DNA of 64,000 nucleotides from assembly GCA_012845835.1 (NCBI GenBank), contig JABAKD010000023.1, positions 24,197,046 through 24,261,045 on the forward strand, read 5' to 3'. The translations under genes and the position numbers were made by a program. The DNA comes from Undaria pinnatifida. Its lineage: Eukaryota > Sar > Phaeophyceae > Laminariales > Alariaceae. The notes under the pieces are model-generated. The model was not told the DNA's origin. It made no database searches and worked only from the letters and a program-made list of their open reading frames with translations. Shown here piece after piece: positions 43,890 through 55,082 of this stretch; position 1 is the stretch's first letter, and each line of letters opens with the position of its first letter.

Positions 43890-46428
43890 ATGGGAGAGTC
43901 CACGAAAGCAGGTGATGCGGTAGACAAGCTCGTTAGAGCTCTCAACGCCAAATTGAATGGGCTTACGTTCGACGTATGAAAACGCACGGCTCAGTCCGTG
44001 ATAAGTATGCGTCATGCCGGGATCTCTGATATCTTGGAAGGGCGACCTTGCCCCGAGCCCGAACTAGTCAGTCCTCGTCCATCTTCTAGAAGAAGTAGCC
44101 CTTCACGAGCTGTAACTCGCAGCCAGGCCGCTGACGAAACGGACATTCAGTCCGGGGAAACACCCCCGGCTGATACGGCAGAAAATATACAGCCGGACGC
44201 AGGGAGTACTCCCGTGGACGCGGTGCATCTGCCACCATCATCTTCAGGATATTCTACACTCCCGGCCGCAACATCAGGTGTATGGGCCACGGATGACAAC
44301 ATCTCGAATTTGGAAGACATCAAGCACTGGCACCGCGACAATCGTCTTCTGTTCGACTTCTTTTTCCTGAGTACATCGGGAGCGGCGGCCAGCATTCTTC
44401 TACAATTCAAGCCCAAACGAGGTGAACTTGCGAATGGAAAAGCTGCTTGGGATGGTATGGTTAGAAAATATTAAAATTCCACCCGCCAACGTAGACGTAT
44501 ACTCAAACAACAACTATCGCATATGGTCATGACGGATGGGCAAGACCCAGACGTGTTTATAAATGAATTGTACTATTTACGGGATAAACTGGTGGACATG
44601 GGAGAGGTATTCAACGATGACAGCAGAGTGGACATAGTGCTGGAAGGACTCACGGATGAATACCTGCAAATAATATATACCTGGTAGCGCCGAAGCAGAT
44701 GATGACTTCACACTCGACCGAGCTGTGATAACAATGCGTAATATGTACGGGAATAGAGCTATGCGAAACGGGCCTTCGCGAAAAGCGAAGGGGCGTGAAT
44801 CTGCTATGGTAGTCACGTCAACACCCTCAGCAGTAGTGACCTGTTCACACTGCAACAAGCCAGGCCATCGATTCCAAAATTGCTTCAAACGCAAGGGAAC
44901 CATGTCGGGGAAGAAACTCCCCCCGACACCTCGAAAGAATTCGAGGTGTAGCCTGCATAATACCAATCGCCACGATAACAGCGACTGTCGGTCTCAAATG
45001 CGGGACGACAATATAACCCTTCGCCCTCGTCCTGGTCAACCAAATAGACGGCGTAATAACAACCGCAGTGCTCACGCCAATACCGCCACATCTCCAACTT
45101 CAACAACGCAAATGGATGCTTACGTTTCAGAGATACATGCTCCATCCACTACTACTGCTGCTGCGACTACAGCAGCTACTTCTACGTCCTTCGCGACTCC
45201 TTCCTGTCCATCCCAACCTCCAGTGGGTATAGGTTATTCTTTCATCGCCGCACCTCCGATCAAGATCGCCGCGCAGCCCGTCGACTTCTCCATGACTGCG
45301 GACAGCGGAGCGTAGAGCCACTTCATCGACAATCAGATTCTACTGGGCATTGAACATAAAATGAACCACTGCGTGCAGCTGGACCCTCCCGTAATAATCA
45401 ACGTAGCGGGATACCATCGCCTTTATGGCGTTGGTCAAGGGGTTTTGGTCGTACAAGTGTTGGGCCACATAGGCTCTAAGCACTCTGTACAGCTTCCTGT
45501 CACGATCGTACCTGGCCTAGGCAGGCACTTGTTTTCGGGGGGATCAGCTGCTGCGAGAGGGGTCACAATGATCATCGCCACGCAGTCGTACCTTGACATG
45601 GGTGCTTTTGCTATACGTTTACGTAAGGACAGCCACTGCCCTTCTTTGTATCAGCTCGACCTCACCTCTGGTGCAACCAGCCGAACACCTGAGACAGCGT
45701 TCCCGACCATCTCCGGCAATAATTTTAAACCGGAAACCGTCCTCGCTGTTCATGCTTCGACGACTCCTAAAACGACGACCTCCCTGCCTAAAACCATTCC
45801 AGCTAACATCGGACACAGGAGGCTGCTGGGTCATCCCAAGCAGGTGATAGCCGAGGTGAAAAACATCCCAGAATGTGGAGCAAATTTTTCAGACACTTTA
45901 TCGGCGTGTGATACGTGCAAGATCATTAAGAGCACTCAACAGGAACACCGTAAGATATTGCGGCCTAACCTTTCCAGCGAACATACAAAACTGGTGAGTA
46001 CTGACCTGCTAGGATACGCCGACATGGCATTATATACCGACGATCACAGCAGGGTAAAAAGAGGCTGCTTCATCGAAGAGGCGCCTTCCGTTCAACCAAC
46101 AGCAGACTCGGCCACTTCTCAAGTAAGAGCGCGTCAGCTGGCCCTACAACGTCAAGGATCGCCAAAACAGCAGTTCGATAACGTTTCGCAGTACACCAGC
46201 AGGGCTCTCAGAATGGACAAAACAAACCGTCCGGTATCTATTTCGGTACCCAACATCTACGCGCAATCTATGGCCTCACCACAGGCGGAAGAACGCAAAC
46301 CTTCAGCGACCTCTGCTCGAAGGTCAACGACTTCAGCACGGAGAACTCCTTCTAAGCTCCAACACCTTAAAGTCGCATTTACAGCTCCGGCTTGCAAGAC
46401 CGCCTTGACCATCGCGACGGCCTTGTAA
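43890..46428 (+). pseudogene. copia gag-protease-integrase, frameshifted and truncated
   Basis: ATG at 43890 (MGESTKAGDAVDKLVRAL) stops at 43979. Gag continues in other frames, including 43998-44474 and a segment near 44520-44690 reading DGQDPDVFINELYYLRDKL, typical of copia Gag. From 44725 one frame carries the zinc knuckle CSHCNKPGHRFQNC (44842-44883, CX2CX4HX4C) and a Thr/Ser-rich linker. It then reaches the aspartic-protease motif DSGA followed by UAG at 45313-45315 and SHFID. The same frame goes on through the protease (GQGVLVVQVLG, VPGLGRHLFSGG) to the integrase zinc finger (GHRRLLGHP then CDTCK) and the first catalytic Asp region (STDLLGYADMALYTDDHSR), ending at 46428. Reverse transcriptase and RNase H are missing. 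Confidence 0.88.
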
Positions 46429-47704
46429 AATATCTCAGGCAACCTTCATGATCACAAAAATCATTGTTTCATGGAGTTCCATACAAGATTGCGGCGTTTC
46501 ATAAGTGGGAAAAAATTAAGCCTGTTTTTGATCCTGCCGTGTACGGTGTACGACCGGATTCTACCGCGTGCTATCGGTCTTTTCAATAACCGACAAACCG
46601 CGATGTACCGAGGACGGAGAAGCGTGTTACGCACAAACCGAATAGGCAATATACCGACAAACGATTGGCCTATTATAATTCAGCTACAAGACGGCAATGG
46701 ACCGGGGAAGAACAAGGCCGACGTACGACACATCGCATCACAATTTCTCCCCGTCTCTGTCCAAGCGCTTCTTCAGCCCTCCTTTACCTTCTATACAAAT
46801 GAGGTCCATCAACAGCTACCCGAACGGCACTTCCGTCAACAATCGGGGACAGGCGCTGAAAATGTGGGCACGGTTGAAATTGATGGGTAGAGAATATTAC
46901 TTAGTGCAGCAGTTATTTGTCAACCATAAAGTTACAACTGCTCGCCAGTTACGTATTAGTAAAGGTGGAACTATGGGTCGTATGGACTTATGTCAACGAT
47001 CGTACAACAATAAGCCATGTTCTACCGGAAAATGCGTACGAGTACATATTCCAGCATTTAGGAGTAAAGGCTCACAAAGGACTGTCTCTCTTATGCTCTT
47101 CAGCGTACGATTAGTATCAGACAGTTTATCGTTATATGCGTATCCTAGGATCATATTGAAGTGGCTTACAGCAGCGACCTTTGTTTGTTCGTTAGTTTGT
47201 TTATTTGTTTCTTCTTGTTGGGATATAGCTCGTTGATGGACTATGACTACACCCACCATAGTTTGTTACAGTACAATCAGTACTCGTAGTTTTATCTGCT
47301 TCCTAATTTTTGTTTTTGCGGAAGTACGTAAGTACATCAAACAAACGACTGAAGAGTGAGGATGTTTTATTTGTCGTAATGGACACTTGTCCACACTTCT
47401 CTTTATGTGTCTAGTATTGTTTATCTATTTGGTACAACTAAGAAAGCGTGTTTAAAACCTAGTAGACGAATTATTGCGTTTTATCTACTAGGTAGAGTAT
47501 TTATCGCTGGAAATTACACCAAGCGTAATTTTTATACTTATATTTGTGTGTAACGTTTACTTTTGTAAAATGTGTGGATAACATGGATACATCCATATTG
47601 CGGCGGTTGATACACCCGACAGGATATGAGACCCATTTGTTTTTTTCTTTTACGAATTCGTTTTCTAAGTATGAGGCTTCTCTAGCAATCTGACTCCGCA
47701 TTAT
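46429..47704. other. Copia interior without recognisable reverse transcriptase
   Basis: Where reverse transcriptase and RNase H should be, I see only short unassigned frames (46471-46890, 46697-47236) without copia RT motifs. From about 47240 it is AT-rich, as is common just before a 3' LTR. The sequence may be a replacement filler or deeply decayed pol. Confidence 0.5.
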
Positions 47705-47711
47705 GGGGGCG
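47705..47711 (+). promoter_or_regulatory. Polypurine tract candidate
   Basis: GGGGGCG lies immediately before the TG of the 3' LTR, the expected place for the plus-strand primer. It is short and contains one C. Confidence 0.45.
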
Positions 47712-48137
47712 TGTTAAAAGTATGAACCTTTGGATTCAAATCTAAGTTAATGCGCAGTCTATTCGCACGAATAAGATATGCAGTTGAATCTTAAGTTGAA
47801 TCTTACGTTGAATCTTCGGTGTGTAACCTAGATGTAAACGTAGATTTGAGTATGTTAAGGTTGTCCCGTTGTCCCAGTATTCTACCGTACTACGGGCATT
47901 GTTCCGTGATGATCAGGTGGTGATGCAACCCACCATGATAACTCTCCCAACTCTCCTTCTCTTCCTTCTTTCTCTGCTTTCTTCTTCTTCTCTCTTTGGC
48001 CTCAAGCGCCCTTTCCAAACTATCCTTTTTCTTTCTTATCACAAGTGATCTTAACAGACACTTCGGTGCCACCTCTGCATCTCTTCGCATAGAAGACAGA
48101 GCCTTCACACAACCATTGTGTCCACAGGCTATTCACA
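47712..48137 (+). repeat. 3' LTR of the copia element
   Basis: Starts TGTTAAAAG and ends GGCTATTCACA. It is followed by ATCAT (48138-48142) and then element A sequence ACTTGCGATGCAAGG, which matches copy 1 from 8825 with a small insertion. Confidence 0.92.
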
Positions 48138-48432
48138 ATCATTACTTGCGATGCAAGGTATGGGGATGGGTCCGACGTGTTCGACGTTCCGTGCGTGGAA
48201 ACGACGAAGGTCTTGTTCACATTGCGCTTCGACCCCACATTAACGACGATTTAAGTTGGCTTAGACGTGTGCTCAACTATCGAAGGGCTCGAAGTAGACA
48301 TATATGTTGGCGTCCTCAGTACGAGCATGCCACTATTGGCGAGAATAAGACGTCAACAGCGGGCAAGACGGGTGCTACCATGGAGGTGCACCAGTTTTTC
48401 TTCTGAGATACCTCAATCCAGGAGATTAAGAT

Positions 48433-48912
48433 CTATCCCGAAAACATATTTGTAGAAATACGGAACTGGTACGGGATGGGAACACCATGGTCTACGTACA
48501 CAACGAAACCCACAACAAACACATAGGCTGTTTCCGACGATTTAGAGTTTAGGAGCCCGTCATTCAGAAATATTTCAGATAAAGTGCCTAGCACGCGCCG
48601 CAACGTATACCCATACTTAACGGCGTCTCTAAAAAAACATACGAAACGGCGACTAAGATTACGCCACGCGTGCGTCTCTTGCACCTTGGCGGAAAAAACG
48701 CAACATTTAAGGTTCAATCCCCGGGGGCATTCGGAGGCGGACTGCGCCGTTTCCTTCTCTCCCGAGGCGCGAGATGATCCGACGTTACGAGGCGTTGACG
48801 ATGACGGCAACGAATGTTTCTTGTGGAATAGGTCCATGGCGGGGACCAGAAACTCGTGAATCCACGGTATACCAGCTCCACAGATTCCGTCTATGTTGAC
48901 AAAGCGGTGCAT
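48433..48912 (-). CDS. Unrecognised 159-codon frame of element A copy 2
   Basis: The minus frame starts MHRFVNIDGICGAGIPWIHEF and includes VQETHAWRNLSRRFVCFF and VGFVVYVDHGVPIPYQF. Copy 1 has the same reading (9269-9571) but is shortened by a shift near 9290. The + strand of the same interval also has partial frames, so the assignment is uncertain. No domain is recognised. Confidence 0.25.
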   Translation of the reverse strand: MHRFVNIDGICGAGIPWIHEFLVPAMDLFHKKHSLPSSSTPRNVGSSRASGEKETAQSASECPRGLNLKCCVFSAKVQETHAWRNLSRRFVCFFRDAVKYGYTLRRVLGTLSEIFLNDGLLNSKSSETAYVFVVGFVVYVDHGVPIPYQFRISTNMFSG

Positions 48913-49255
48913 TCAGCCGTTAACCCTGCCAGGTCGACCCTCGGCGATACGGATGACGACATGGACTCCGAACGTTCCGCAAAAGGCCGCTTGCGCAAGT
49001 TTGCACGAAGGGTTGAGTTTCGCTGAAAGCAAAGCAGACCTAGCAATGGCTCCTTGTTCCTACTGTAGATTCGCGATTCTCAGTTGGTACCTCGCCGACG
49101 ACGTTCATATCGACGTGAAACGACGTGACCATACGCCCCCACCATTGCTGTGACACAGACGCGACGTTATTACCCGAAGGACTTAAATGGCAAAAGCAAA
49201 TTTTGTATCAACATGACGACGACGTAATCTGCACCGCGCTTGTTGCTCCATTTCG

Positions 49256-49501
49256 TCAGGGTTCGGGCACATCATCAAGCAGATGCCTCGAGTGCTGGCG
49301 GAGTTCTTCCTTTACCAGTGCGTTGTATTGACAAACGAGTGCCTCTTGACTAGGACCTTTCTTGGCAAAAATCCAACCTTCGATGATTAAGCATTCGAGA
49401 CGGAGGACGTCCTCCTCGCGATGTGTAGGCGGGGTGGGAGCCCAAGTACCATTGATCGTAAGGAGGTGACAAGTGCTATGATCGGGAAACGACACGCACA
49501 T
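49256..49501 (-). CDS. 81-codon minus frame conserved in both element A copies
   Basis: It reads EEDVLRLECLIIEGW and SQEALVCQYNALVKEE. The partner in copy 1 is 9976-10221, same length with about a dozen changes. The + strand also carries a protein-like frame over this interval (HIIKQMPRVLAEFFLYQCVV), and substitutions do not separate the two strands. It is reported because length is preserved. Confidence 0.25.
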   Translation of the reverse strand: MCVSFPDHSTCHLLTINGTWAPTPPTHREEDVLRLECLIIEGWIFAKKGPSQEALVCQYNALVKEELRQHSRHLLDDVPEP

Positions 49502-50364
49502 TATTCTCAGGGATAGGGGGGGAGAATCGTTGGGGTGTGGGGCGGTGGGCGGGGAACGGCGGACCGCAGGACAAGGGTTGGATAAAATTCTCTGGGGGTG
49601 GCGTGCTTAGCAGCAAAGAAACTATAGTAATTGTGACGTAAATGGGTAGTATTCGATGCCCGGTCTAGCCTCCCCTTGGCGGTGTGGTGCCCACGGACCC
49701 ACGAATCGTTGTCGACAGGTCGCACGACGAGGGTTGTTTAGGAGTGGCACAATAGCCGCTTTCACCGGGGAGTTTTTAGGGCTCGGAACGCCCATACCTT
49801 AGCCGGTAATAACGTGTACAACCTGAGTTAGGGCATGTTTGCATAGCGCCCGGTGCCCCGTCATGACGTCAAACAATGTTTTCCAGCGGAACCTGAGTCA
49901 TCAACGGAGCGGGAACGTGGTTCACACATGTCCACTGATGTTCACCACACAAGTTCCAATACTAATAAAACGAAAAAGAGAACATACACAGTTGGTACAC
50001 GTAGGGCCAAAACGACCCGAGAAAACGTCGGCGAGATATAACGTCTGCGTCAGACAACGATGGACGAAACGAGCAACCGCGCCATGGAATGTCAACGGCG
50101 GGCGCCGGTGAGGCGCTCTGATCCACACTGTCGTCACAATGTAAAGAACACGGCCGTGATATGTGGCTGGCGCGAGCCGGGCGTGTCATAGAAACACATC
50201 TGGGCGCTGCTGTGTAGAACATAGGCGACAAAGTTGTCCTTCCGTTCCGTTTTCAGCTCGGGAGCGGCACGGTGGTATCTTTTCACGATGTCTTCTAGCA
50301 AGGTTTCGGGTAATAGACTTAGCAACATCGCGTTTCCATTGTCATCGGTACTACGACCTCAATT

Positions 50365-50553
50365 TTGGTATGGTGGCGTCGGTGGCGGGCAGGGGGCGTG
50401 AGGTTGGAAGCACCCTATTACGCCGAAATCGACGCTGAGGAAGAAAGGGTTTTTCCGCGCTTACACAAGGGTATGGCGCTGGAGACAAACGTAACGCACA
50501 CCATCGAGCACATCAAACTCGAAAGATACGAAATACCTCGCCTGACAGGGTAG
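50365..50553 (+). CDS. Short frame of element A copy 2, broken in copy 1
   Basis: This 62-codon frame contains YYAEIDAEEERVFPRLHKG and THTIEHIKLERYEIPRL, a charged protein-like sequence. In copy 1 (about 11113-11251) the same sequence has a stop after HTG and another after KLEI. It is probably the C-terminal end of a lost gene. No family is recognised. Confidence 0.35.
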   Translation: MVWWRRWRAGGVRLEAPYYAEIDAEEERVFPRLHKGMALETNVTHTIEHIKLERYEIPRLTG

Positions 50554-51235
50554 AACCAAGTAATTTATTGATGCGGCTGGCCGGTAACGCCTCCGTGCCT
50601 GCTGGCGGGCCGTTCATATTTTTGTTACCTGCTTGGGGGCGTTTCAAGCTTTTTGCCGCTGGTCCATCTGACTTCCGTGCCCGGTGGTGGGTTTTTGGTG
50701 TAGTATTCAACGTCACAGCTGGCGTTTCCTTGCAGATTCGGGCAGAGCTACTGTCCTTCTGTGCCAACAGCTGATGTTTTAGATGGATGCTGACAAGGTG
50801 CATCTTGCATTTGTTACCTTAGTATGCGTCAGACCTACCAACTTTCACTTTTTGCATGACCACTCGCAACCAGCTCTGTCTTCCTCGAACCTGTGGCACA
50901 ACCGGCAGAGAAAACACAATGCAGCATGCACAAGAACAGTACGAATACCATAATACTCCCGCCCGATCGTGTGGCATCACCTGAATGCTCCTGTGTGGAG
51001 CTCTGCCACGTATGGTCAGTCAGTGTGTTTCTCTGGGTGTGCTAATACTGGAATCCGGTTCGATTCGTATTTATTGGTTGACCCCTCTCGTGCCAGCTGC
51101 ATCGCAGCAGCCGGCAGCCAGTCAGTGGACGACCGACTGGTAAAATTGTGGCCTCGGGCCAAACCTTACCTCGGCCGACTCTAATGGTACTCGTAAGGGG
51201 AGAACAATATATTAGAAAAAACACATGATACTTTA

Positions 51236-54150
51236 CTCCCACGGAAGCATTGAAAAATTTACCCCATAGAATTGGAAGCTTTCGTGGAAGCTACTTCCAC
51301 GCAAGCTTACGCTATACTTCCATGACAAGTTGACATAAACCTTTTTATGTAAACCTCTTCCATGGATATGTTATTACTTTAAAACGGCGTAAATTCGTCC
51401 ACCAAAGATTTCATGGGAGTGCGTTTCAGTGGGAGCTGTCGTGGAAGCCGCTCAAATTGCGTGGAAGCTGCGGAAGCCTACGTGGAAGGAAAACGTAAAA
51501 TTCAGTGGATGCACCTTCCAAAATATCCTGGAAGCTACTTTCAAAGTTTCACGGCAAGCGTTCGGAAACGCTGTCGTCGATGCCGGTGAGCTTCCGATGT
51601 TTCGTGGAAGCTGCCGTTTGCTTCCATTCAACTAAAACCTAAAACCCTTTGGAAACGATTTCGTGGAAGTTTTCGAATCCGTGGACGTTTTTGTGGAAGC
51701 TTTGATAGGAGCTGCCGTGCAAGCTTTCGTCCGACTCTCGGTGAAACCTTTCGTCCGACTTTCTTAAATGTGTTAAGCTGACCTTCCGTGGAAGCTGCCG
51801 GTTGCTTACATGGAACTAAAACGTAAATAATCCGTGGAAAAGCTTTCGTGAACGCTTGATAATCCGTGGACGCTTTCGTGGAGGCTCCCGTGGAAGCTAC
51901 TTCCATGAAAGCTTTCGTGTAAGCTTTGGTGGAAGTTACTTCCGTCGAAGCTTTCGTGGAAGTTAGTTCCGTTGAAGCTTTCTGGGAAGTTACTTCCGTC
52001 GAAGCTTTGGTGGGAGTTACTTCTGTAGAGGCTTTCGTGGGAGTTACTTTATGCAGTTTTTCGGGAAACGGGGAAGCTTTCGTCGAAGCTTCCATGGAAG
52101 CTCTGGTGGAAGTTGCTTCCACGGAAGCTTTGGTGGAAGCTTTCGTGAAAGTTACTTCAATGGGAGCTTTCGTGGAAGCTTCCGTGGAAGTCAGGAAGGA
52201 TTCCGTGGACGCTTCCGTGGAAGATACGAAGGCTTCCGTGGAATGTTTTCCATGGTTTCGAGAAAGTTAGTTCCAAGAAAACCTTCTTGGAAGCTTTCGT
52301 GGTAGTTAGTTCCATGGAAGCTTCGGTAGAAATTACTTCCATGGAAGCTTTCGTGAAAGCTTTCGTGAACGTTACTTCCATGGGAGCTTTCGTGGAAACC
52401 TTCGTAAAGGTTACTCACATGGAAGCTTCCGTGGATGCTTTCTGTGGAAGTTACGAATGCTGGCGTGGACGGTACTTCCATAGGCTCGTGAACGTTACTT
52501 CCATGGAAGCTTTCGTGGAAGCTTTCGTGGAAGTTACTTCCATAGAAGCTTTCCGGGAATTTTTTTCCGTGGAAGCTTTCGTGGAATATTTCGCGAAAGT
52601 CACTTCCATTTGAGCTTTCGTGGATACTTTCGTGAAGGTTACTTTCATTAAAGCTTCCGTGCACGCTTCTGTGAAACTTACGAAGGATTCCCTGAAAGTA
52701 AATTACACGGAAGCTTTCGTAAAAGTTACTTCCATGGAAGCTTTCGTGGAAGATTTCGCGAAAGTCACTTCCATTTGAGCTTTCGTGGATACTTTCGTGA
52801 AGGTTACTTTCATTAAAGCTTCCGTGCACGCTTCTGTGAAACTTACAAAGGATTCCCTGAACGTAAATTACACGGAAGCTTTCGTGAAAGTTACTTCCAT
52901 GGAAGCTTTCGTGGAAGCTTTGGTGGGAGTTACTTCCAAGAAATCTTACGTGGACGTTTTGAAGGCTTCCGTCGAAGTACGTGAAGTTACTTCCATGGAA
53001 GCTTCCGTGGAGGCTTCCGTGGAAATTTTCGTGAACGTTACTTCCATGGGAGCTTTCGTGGAAGCCTTCGTAAAGGTTTCTTTCATGGAAGCTTCCGTGG
53101 ATGCTTCTGCGAAAGTTACGAAGGATTCCCTGAACGTAAATTCCATGGAAGCTTTCGTGAAAGTCACTTCCATGGAAGCTTTCGTGGAAGTTACTTCCAC
53201 GGAACCTTTCGTGGAAGCTTTGGTGGGAGTTACTTCCATGAAATCTTACGTGGAAGTTACGAAGGCTTCCGTTGAAGTATGTGAAGTTACTTCCATCGAA
53301 GCTTTCGCGAATAGTACTTCCATGGAAGCTTTCGTTGAAGCTTTCGTGGAAGTTACTTCCATGGAAGCTTTCAGGGAAAAAGTTTTTTCAGGAAGCTTTG
53401 GTGGAAGCTTTCGCGAACGTTATTTCCATTTGAGCTTTCGTGGAAGCTTTCGTGAAGGTTCTGTGAAAGGTACGAAGGATTCCCTGAACGTAAACTCCAT
53501 GGAAGCTTTCGTGGAAGTTACTTCCACGGAAGCTTTTGTGGAAGCTTTCGTGGGAGTTACTTCCATGAAATCTTACGTTGAAGTTACGAAGGCTTCCGTT
53601 GAAGTACGTGAAGTTGCTTCCATGGAAGCTTCCGTGGAAGCTTTCGTGGAAGTTACGTCCATGAATGCTTTCGTGGACGATTTCATGAAAGTTACTTCCA
53701 TTAAATATTTTGTGGAAGCTTTCGTGGAAGTTACTTTCATTGAAACGTTCATAGAAGCTTTCGGGGAATCGCTCGTGCAAATTACTTCCATGGAAGTAAC
53801 TTTCACCAAAGCTTTCGTGTAAGCTGTCGTGGAATGTTCTACGGAAGTTGCTTCCATGAAAGCCTCCATGGAAGCTTTCGTGAATGTTGCTTCCGTGGAA
53901 TTCACTTCCATGGACGTTTTCGTGGAAGGGTTACTTCCTTGGAAACGTTCGTGGAAGCTGCTTTGAAAGTTGCATCCATGGAAGGTTTTGCACGTTTTCG
54001 TGGAATTCACTTCCATTGACGTTTTCGTGGAAGGGTTACTTCCATGGAAGCTTTCGTGGAAGCTGCTTTGAAATTTGCTTCCATGATACGTTTCGTGGAC
54101 GCCTTCGTGGAATCTCCCGTGGAAGCTTCCGTGGAAGCTTCTATATATTC
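51236..54150 (+). repeat. Satellite array R2, right end of element A copy 2
   Basis: Same family and orientation as R1 but longer (about 2.9 kb). Some higher-order units are duplicated: a block with GTGCACGCTTCTGTGAAAC at about 52613-52690 recurs about 165 bp later at 52778, and similar longer units recur to 53620. The uninterrupted 345-codon + frame (52785-53822) and long minus frames are products of stop-poor, mostly three-divisible units. The unique sequence after 54150 (AAGCAGATGACAAACTTC) has no match at the end of R1. Confidence 0.95.
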
Positions 54151-54257
54151 CAAGCAGATGACAAACTTCAGGTGAAAATGAGTCGGAAGAAAGTTGATGG
54201 CTAAAGAAGACGATCATCTACGGTATGTGAAACAGAAGCTTAGGTGCGTCGGTAGAA

Positions 54258-55082
54258 TCAATCTTTGTCATCGGAAGACGACTCGTCGCTGGATGACGAA
54301 GCTTCTTCCTCGCCGGATGACGATGCAGAATCCGGCGTGTCCTCGTCGGAAGAGGATGAGGAACTGTCGCTGTCGGTGTCGTCGTCGATGGATATGATTT
54401 CAGGATCAGGTTCAGACGCAACGATGATGTTGGCAGCCCGTTGTGCGGTGTTGATGATTTCGTTCCGCGCATCCAGCGTAAATGCTCTTTGTCCTTCGTT
54501 GTCTTCTGGACGAAGCGGGGGTAATTCCCAGAACTGAGATATGGAGGTGGACACGTTAGGACTACGCACGTATGTTGATGTTGGACGGGCGCCCTCGCCG
54601 CTCCTTCCATCACGTGAATTTCTGCGACAATTGAGTGTTTCGTTCCTCCTCGCGCGTCGAAGTCGCCTTTGTTCGTTGCCTCGGTTCTGTTGAGCTTTCG
54701 AGTATTGTCGTGTTGACGGCATCGGAATGGGCAGTAGAGGTTTGGCGGGGTGCCGCGTATGATTGCGGCGGAAATGTAGATGCGTAGATGCGTAGTGTAG
54801 ATGCGGGTAAACATAATATGCGGCTGAATTTTGATTATGGAGGTTGTCTGCAGAAAATCCGCATATTTGCTCGTATGCGGCAGCGGGCATGGGGCATCTC
54901 AATGCTGTAATCTGCAGTGGGCATGACCAATCGTAACTACTTGACATGTTGTGACGACGTTTGATGAATGCATAAATAGGGTGGCGGTGTTTGTGTTGTG
55001 TAATGTCACGTCCATGCGCGTCGAAGCATGCACAACGAGTACAGAGATACAGAGTGGTGCCGAGGATGTTGGGCAGCACCAC
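54258..55082 (-). CDS. Acidic-tailed protein with candidate SUMO-interacting motif, unrecognised
   Basis: This is a 274-codon frame from the first Met. A better start may be the internal Met at 54947 (MSSSYDWSCPLQ, 229 residues), because the TATTTATG at about 54975 on this strand would give a TATA-like box close upstream. The middle is basic (RRLRRARRNETLNCRRN). Then comes a segment with QFWELPPLRPEDNEGQ and a helical-looking region (DARNEIINTAQRAANIIVAS). The C-terminal ~45 residues are Ser/Asp/Glu-rich and begin PEIISIDDDTDSDSSSS. The hydrophobic quartet IISI before acidic and Ser residues fits a phospho-regulated SUMO-interacting motif. The opposite strand is less protein-like. The gene lies between element A and a G-rich repeat segment; whether it is a host or mobile gene is unknown. 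No catalytic domain is seen. Confidence 0.65.
   Translation of the reverse strand: MVLPNILGTTLYLCTRCACFDAHGRDITQHKHRHPIYAFIKRRHNMSSSYDWSCPLQITALRCPMPAAAYEQICGFSADNLHNQNSAAYYVYPHLHYASTHLHFRRNHTRHPAKPLLPIPMPSTRQYSKAQQNRGNEQRRLRRARRNETLNCRRNSRDGRSGEGARPTSTYVRSPNVSTSISQFWELPPLRPEDNEGQRAFTLDARNEIINTAQRAANIIVASEPDPEIISIDDDTDSDSSSSSSDEDTPDSASSSGEEEASSSSDESSSDDKD

Larger units (their letters stand above)
43232..48137 (+). mobile_element. Ty1/copia LTR retrotransposon, internally deleted
   Basis: The element is 4906 bp, from TGTTGAAAG to TTCACA, with LTRs of 412 and 426 bp and the ATCAT duplication. Coding order is gag, aspartic protease, then start of integrase, as in copia (integrase before reverse transcriptase). 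The integrase decays by about 46428. No reverse transcriptase (no YVDD-like motif) or RNase H was found before the 3' LTR. The element is therefore defective. The two LTRs differ by several substitutions and indels, so the insertion is not very recent. Confidence 0.92.
37215..54160 (+). mobile_element. Element A, copy 2, interrupted by a copia retrotransposon
   Basis: Layout: left array (37215-38500), left arm (38500-40631), body part 1 (40632-43231, matching 6247-8823), copia insertion (43232-48137), body part 2 (48143-51185, matching 8819-11905) and right array (51236-54150). The left array reads as the reverse complement of the right array family, so the element ends in long inverted satellite repeats. 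Without copia it would be about 12 kb. No target duplication was found around the outer ends, and the exact termini are not resolved. Both copies carry independent damage in their reading frames. Element class unknown. Confidence 0.6.

Noticed and set aside
43729-43923. Ser/Ala/Ile and His/Gln-rich frame in the copia leader
   Set aside because: Translation of the ATCAGC microsatellite, upstream of the gag start.
37215-54150. CRISPR-like array interpretation of the short repeats
   Set aside because: No constant spacer structure; units are degenerate and contiguous, and the window is eukaryotic.
52191-54217. Very long + and - frames rich in VEAFVEVTSMEAF or STKASTEVTS
   Set aside because: They arise from stop-poor satellite units of mostly three-divisible length and appear on both strands at once, so I treat them as satellite.
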